A stretch of DNA of 64,000 nt, taken from the NCBI GenBank assembly GCA_963924555.1, contig OZ004589.1, positions 2,356,001 to 2,420,000 on the forward strand, in the 5' to 3' direction. The notes beneath the pieces were generated by a model. It saw only the letters and a list, made by a program, of their open reading frames with translations. It did no database searches and was not told where the DNA came from. The DNA is from Crambe crambe (taxonomy: Eukaryota > Porifera > Demospongiae > Poecilosclerida > Crambeidae). Below, piece after piece: positions 58,448 to 64,000 of this stretch (position 1 is its first letter; each line of letters opens with the position of its first letter). A program made the position numbers and the translations under genes.

Positions 58448-59862
58448 ATTATGTTTAAGAGTTGATTACATCCCCTTTCCCTACTCCAGACTAAAAACCT
58501 TGTTAACACCTGAAACAATAGACTCAAATCATTATTAATTTTTGACCCTAAGTAGTAGAGACACTTTGCCAGACGATGGTGTCAAGTTATAGGGTCCACC
58601 CTAAGGAGTAACCTTAAAAACACACACACACACGCACACACACTAAGCTGACTGCGTTTTTTTAGAGCTTGTTAGTACCTTCATTTATACTAGCAAATAC
58701 CTTGCTACTTGAAAGAGACAACCCCCCAAGTCTGAGCACACCCTAGCTACCCAAGCCTACACAATAGGATATCAGAGCCTGGCATCTAGCAGGTGGGCAA
58801 AAATTAGAAATACAGTAATTTTGGGCTCTTTTAACACAACTCTGGAATTTTATTACCCCTGCTACATAATAACTGGCTTTAGATAGGTAGCTAGCTACTC
58901 ATGCTGCTATAACTACATGCAGTTGGTTATTCATGATTTAAACCACCACAAAACAAAAAGCATACCCCAATAACTACTCTTTAAAGCAACATTTAACTCA
59001 CGTACAGAAGCTGCAACCCAGCAAACCGAAGCAGAAGGTTCTAGCCCAACACCACAGGCTCCAGGTTGTCGTTAATTGCTGAGATAAACGTGGTTGGTAC
59101 ACTTCTACACTGAGCATGCGCATGTCGAATATTGAAACCCTGAGTCAGCATAATTAACCTCAACGTTTCTGCAGCCAGCTTTACTTGCTGCTGCTGGAAT
59201 TTTATTTGGAAGTAGACTAGTAGTGGTAGATGTCGCCTAGCTAGTTAGTAGATTGCAGCAGCAGAGTGTGCTGCTTTTGGAGGCAAGAATCGAAGTTAGA
59301 GTGGATCATCTGATTTGGTAGTATCTTCGGACGGTCGTTGTTTTTGCTGCTGCAGACAGCCAGTAGACTCCAGCTGCCCAACTCTCGGTGTGCCACTTTG
59401 CATAGCACAGGCCTACCCAAAGAAGGCAAGGTTAGCCTCCGCTGTTGTTTTGTCTCTGCACAGCAGTGTCCGGCGATTGGTGGTGGTCAATTATTGAGGT
59501 TTTGCTCTATAGTTATGAATTCTGTTTCAAACTATACTAACTTTGGAACCTAAAATAATAATTATTTTGATTTAAAATTGCAATTTAATTATAATTATGT
59601 ATCTCCTTTTGTGTTCTTTCGCTCTGAACATTATTTTATGCATGATCAAAGGTTAGACATAAACTATACAATCATATTGATGCATATAGTAGCTGAACAT
59701 TATTCATTGATTTCACATGATCAATCAACACTATTCATTTATATGAACAGCAAATAAGGAAATTAAGCTTGGGAGTGATCTAGTTGTATAAAACTATAGC
59801 TGCCAGCTTGATATTAAGTAGCTATTTGCCTATTTTTATAATTGAATTACTTTGCTGTTAGG

Positions 59863-60157
59863 ATGACTCATTTTCTTGATAAAAGTTATGTGATATGGAT
59901 GCTTGGATTCTACTGTACTGGACTAGCAATACAGATAGGTATGTATGATAACTTCATTATTACATTATACACCCCCATCTTTTCAGGTCTTATAGCTAGG
60001 GCACAAGACCAGCAGACATGCCCAACTTTTGGAACAAATGAGCCTTCAAGACTGAGTCGTTCCACACGTGAGAGAATCTTCCTAAACTTTGAGGCTCCAT
60101 CTCAGTGCAGAGGAAATGTGACATCATGGAGATTTTGCTACTACAGAGCTGGTGAAA

Positions 60158-60190
<33 letters not shown>

Positions 60191-62907
60191 ATTATTATAA
60201 TGGTGGTGATGACTTTGCAGCAAAGTTCATAGTGTATCGAAGAGAGTCACCATCAAGTAGCAACTATCGACCAGTTCCAGGTAGCATTACAACTAAACAA
60301 CTTGAGTATCGCGATTTATCAAGATTCGGATGTCTTGATGAAACATCAATTCAACAGTTTGAGATCCAAGAGAATGATGTAATAGGTGCTTGTATTATGG
60401 ATGTGGGTCGAATAAATCCACTCTACCTGGTAGGTGGCGTTGGAACCAGTGTACAGGATCAGAAGTTATATCAGTATGATAGAAGATCTTATGATGACTG
60501 CACAACCTCCCAAGTAGGGTTAGTTGACACTTCTCACAATGATTTCAGATTGAGAAATAGATTCAAACTCCATCTCTTTGCCAATATAGGTGAGAAAACA
60601 CAGGCTAGCTACTAGTGATGTCATAATTAGCTAATACTCCAATTCTCTGTCTAGATAGGTTCTAATTTTGGTATGTACTAGCTCCTTTTCCTAACTACAC
60701 ACTGTATAAATAAATGTGTCCATTTTTCTGAGTTGCAAATTGGAACTCAGATAACCTAAAAATGGGTACATTTGTTTTTACAGTGCACCATTATGTTATT
60801 TTATTGCAATCAGCTGTGGCTACAGGATGTAGAGCAGGAAATAACCCGCCCCCTTCTACTGCCTTAACCACAAGTGTCAGTGGCACATACCTGAACACTA
60901 TGAATCCAGCACAGTGCTCTGATCATATCACTAAGTGGCACTACTGCTACTACCAGACTTCATCTCTAAGAGCAAACACTACTTACTCCATGACAGTGGC
61001 TGTGTGGCGATTTGATTCTCAAACAAATATGTACAATGTAGTACAGGGAAGCACTCGTACCATGACACTACAACCTATACAAACACTGGCAAAGATATTC
61101 TGCATTGAAGAAACTTTGAGTGAATCAGATTATGTGCAAGTGATGCAAGGTGATGTCATCGGTGTCGTACTTCCTTCAAGTAACCCGATTCCAGTGGTAG
61201 GGACCAATGCTGGATCGAATTATGCTCTGCAAAGGCACTCACAGAATTCAAACGCCATTAATCTGCTTAATTCTGAATTCAGCACACAGTCTCAAGCTGT
61301 TCTTCATTTATACGCCAGCATAGGTGAGTGTTATTATTTACCCTTCAGTGGTGTAGCCTCTAGTAGCTACAGTTAAACCATACCACTTTTCATGTGATTG
61401 AATACCCATTAATTTTTGAGCAGCTACGTATATACCTTCCAGTTACGTATTTTGGCTACTAGTGTTAACTGACCACAATAGCTAATATAATGAGCAAAAT
61501 CACTAGTGGACAGATAGACTAAATCCTTGGACACCTAGACATAGCTAATTATGGACAAATTCCTAGGGAAACAATGGGCAGTTGCCTTAGCTAAGCTTGC
61601 TTAAATCACCTCATGGTGCTTCAAACTGCGTTAAACTTGTAGGCAATGACTTCATTTCAGCTATATACATAAGTACACACATCAAATTCTATTGATGGTG
61701 ATGTTTAAGCTGTAGTGGGTATGGCCTAACATTTTAAACGAATCACTTGAATTTTCAAGGCTACACCCTTGCTCTTAGCCTACGTACTTATAACTATTTT
61801 CTTTCAGAATCCATACCTACAGTGCCCACCAGAACTCAAGCAGATATTACAACCACTGAAGTCGATACTACAACCAGGAAAGCAGATATTACGACCAGGG
61901 AAGCAGATATTACGACCAGGGAAGCAGATATTACAACCAGGGAAGCAGATATTACAATCATAGCTACGACAGACCTTGTAGAAACGATGATCATCCCAAC
62001 CACGGGGATAAAAACCACTTTTGACATAAAAGAAACCGAAATAACCTCCGCTACTACTGCTCCAGCAGTTAGTAGTGAAGAAAACCAGGGCCAGGAAGGG
62101 CTGAGAACAGATGACATAGTTGCTGTTATAATCTCTGTTGGAATAGTCGTGGTGATACTCATATCAGTCACATTGTTATTGCTATATTCTCAACGCAAGA
62201 GAAAAAGAGCAGTTCTTTCAAGGGGCATAGGTATGTACTCTATCTATTCATGCATAATAATAATCAATAGGTTAAGTAGAAAAAATTTGGACTTGCTCTA
62301 CTCAATTTCTTAATCGAGAGTGAAGCAAGCCACTAGGGGGTCAAATTAGAGGGTTATATGTATACCGGTTCCGTCCTTTGCGATTAGGTAATGTCAACGG
62401 CAAATTAACTTCACTTGCCACAATGCTTTGCATTTCCCTATTGATGCATGCTTTAAGAAATGGATCACTGATAATATCAAAGTAACGACAGATTGTGTTT
62501 ACCAAAAAATGTTACGCTACTGACTATAATTATAATCGTATATAATAATTTCTGTTTTCATACCCTTATAATTATATCATAATTAATTTTAGCTCTTTAT
62601 GCTCTATAATTATCTCATTATAGATGGTGTGACTATGAGCTATACTCCTAATAAGAGGCCTCCTCCTATTGCCAGAGATGCTATTGAGGATATTCCAAAT
62701 GAAATAGAAGCCAAAGCCAATGAAGCTTATGGTGTAGTCATCACTGCTGGCTCAGATAGTGGTATTTTGACCACAGAAAATGTTGCATACACTACGACAG
62801 GAAAAAAAGGAGAAGAAAATACTGAGGATTACGCTTATGACTATGTTCACAGTGAAATCATTATGGGACGTAATGTGCGCAATAGCTCTGCTAGCGATTA
62901 CTACTGA
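59863..62907 (+). CDS. receptor G: kinase-less transmembrane receptor with two four-Cys modules (about 641 aa)
   Basis: Five exons, all joined in phase 1: 59863-59938 (signal, MTHFLDKSYVIWMLGFYCTG), 59987-60589, 60784-61323, 61808-62230, 62624-62907. Module 1 has NFEAPSQCRGNVTSWRFCYY, a poly-Asp insertion from a GAT repeat (60160-60189), a Cys in SRFGCLDE and ENDVIGACI. Module 2 has YLNTMNPAQCSDHITKWHYC, VAVWRFD, AKIFCIEE and MQGDVIGVVL. The stalk repeats DITTREA about four times. TM DIVAVIISVGIVVVILISVT is followed by KRKR. The 94-residue tail has several tyrosines (NEAYGVV, ENVAYTTT, DYAYDYVHSEI) and ends at TGA, with no kinase exon in the next kilobase and an AATAAA at 63221. Three in-phase acceptors (60784, 60814, 60826) are possible for exon 3; the first is shown. 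It could be a decoy, a co-receptor or an adaptor-coupled receptor. Confidence 0.82.
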
Positions 62908-64000
62908 ATTATGCAGTGTGCACAATATATAATCTAACTTAACAGTTGAGTTATAGTATAGCTTCAGTTTTCAGTGCCAGCCTGGAGTATTCTCATGTAT
63001 GTATATCACTATTACTAGCAAGCTACTGTACCACCTCAAGCTCTACGTATGTGTTCTGTGTGCTTATGATTGGATAATAATTATGCAAACAAAATAGTCA
63101 CTATCTGTAACTATTATCATAAATGGAGGTGAGAGGGCAACAGACTAATGTCTAATGTATAGTGTCTAGCTATACGTACATATATTAGCTACACTCATTC
63201 ACTTCAGTTCTATATCTATAAATAAAGCTATAACTATATGTACGGAGATAATCTGCAACTACAATTATTGACGATTAGCTATATATTTCACTCTTCTTGG
63301 AAGAATTGTTGCAATTGAAACTGAGAAGTCTTTTCAATGACCTCTGTAATATTATAGCAGCATTCTTCTACTGAATAAGAATTTCTAGAAGAGCATCAAG
63401 AGTGATTTCCACTTTCATCAGCTGGTCTTTTTATCTCTTCTATTTAGAGTGTGTGTGCTAATTGCAGCTGGCAATATATCTAGTAGCTATGTTCAAAGTG
63501 GCATTTGGGACGTGGATGGTTTTAATCACAAGTGGAGAGCTGATACGTAAAAGAGACACTATTCCCTCTTCCCCTCCCCTTCAGTATCCACAGCCATACC
63601 TGTCACCACCAATGCCTTAAGGGGATTTAATACATTTTACAATAAACATAAGGGGGCATTATAAGTACATAGAGGTTTTCCGGTACTGTATGAGACCGTT
63701 AGCTAACAGACTCAATGACAATTATTAAATAATTTTCATGTGTACAATTCTAATAAACAAGTATATAAAAGTGGAGCTCAAATCCAGCTCTTGAGTTCTA
63801 AAGTGCATGTGTATGTAATGCATGCCCTTATATATACATGCACACATTATGGGCCAGACTACTTTTTTTTTGTAGCAGTCTGGCTCATGAAACTATACAC
63901 ACATTAGGTAGCTATGTATGTATGAAATCTTAGACTGCTCTTGTCAGACAGTGTTAGGTTATGTAAATGTGCACAATGTTTATGTGGGAGGTAAAGGGTC
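62908..64000. other. 3' flank of receptor G, no gene seen
   Basis: Apart from the AATAAA at 63221-63226, I see only AT-rich sequence and a small imperfect hairpin near 63852-63890 (gggccagactac / gtagcagtctggctc). No kinase or other exon is evident on either strand. Confidence 0.5.

Larger units (their letters stand above)
56515..59507 (-). mobile_element. 2993-bp pogo/Tigger-like element with inverted arms of about 400 bp
   Basis: Starts GAGCAAAACCTCAATAATTG and ends with its complement; TA flanks both ends (56513-56514, 59508-59509). Tigger-type ends resemble this (xAGxxxAACCTCxxTTATT). Arms 56515 to about 56922 and about 59107-59507 are nearly identical inverted copies. The interior holds minus-strand transposase remnants, a 90-bp minisatellite, a T run plus G run at 56992-57036, and a CA microsatellite near 58620. 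Confidence 0.78.

Noticed and set aside
60160..60189. Poly-Asp tract in receptor G as a calcium-binding feature
   Set aside because: It is encoded by a perfect GAT microsatellite and is more simply a repeat expansion.
1..64000. CRISPR arrays, operons, tRNA or rRNA genes
   Set aside because: No regularly spaced repeats with unique spacers, no prokaryotic gene packing, and no cloverleaf or rRNA-like sequence was recognised; all genes show spliceosomal introns.

Overview
The window looks like nuclear DNA of an early-branching animal. It is AT-rich, its coding regions are split by GT-AG introns down to 48 bp, and it carries receptor tyrosine kinases (RTKs), CARD and Death domains, an LTR retrotransposon, pogo-type transposons and many miniature elements. 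A lineage-specific cluster of RTKs with unfamiliar ectodomains next to CARD/Death adaptors suggests a demosponge, possibly Amphimedon. That organism call is inference; no search was run.

Layout. (i) 1-13640, minus strand: the first exon of a CARD gene (879-1179) and a decayed RTK copy, RTK-A (3702-13640), interrupted by several transposons. (ii) 14729-20546, minus: an adaptor gene assembled here from eight exons whose phases all agree, encoding CARD, a Pro/Gln-rich linker and two Death domains (494 aa). (iii) 20804-29934, minus: RTK-B, the intact paralogue of RTK-A, 1579 aa. (iv) 30531-44252, minus: RTK-E, 863 aa, with a young gag-pol LTR retrotransposon (34869-40539) in one intron in antisense orientation. 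(v) 45448-51368, minus: RTK-F, 829 aa. (vi) 52768-59507: a transposon block (one hAT-like miniature element and two decayed pogo/Tigger-type elements). (vii) 59863-62907, plus: receptor G, a single-pass receptor with two ectodomain modules and no kinase.

How it fits together. RTK-B, RTK-E, RTK-F and receptor G share one extracellular module of about 150 residues with four conserved cysteines, and share intron phases. RTK-E and RTK-F keep all catalytic motifs. RTK-A/B is a pseudokinase type: the glycine loop is gone, HRD reads HRG and DFG reads GFG, and this is the same in both paralogues. The juxtamembrane regions carry several YxxP motifs, typical SH2 docking sites. The pseudokinase receptor and the CARD gene behave as a duplicated two-gene cassette (RTK 3' end next to CARD 5' end, 258 bp apart in the intact copy). 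This invites the hypothesis of a receptor/adaptor recognition system, but the sequence does not prove a functional link.

Comparison of the two cassettes gives empty sites for three insertions, so those elements can be delimited to the base.
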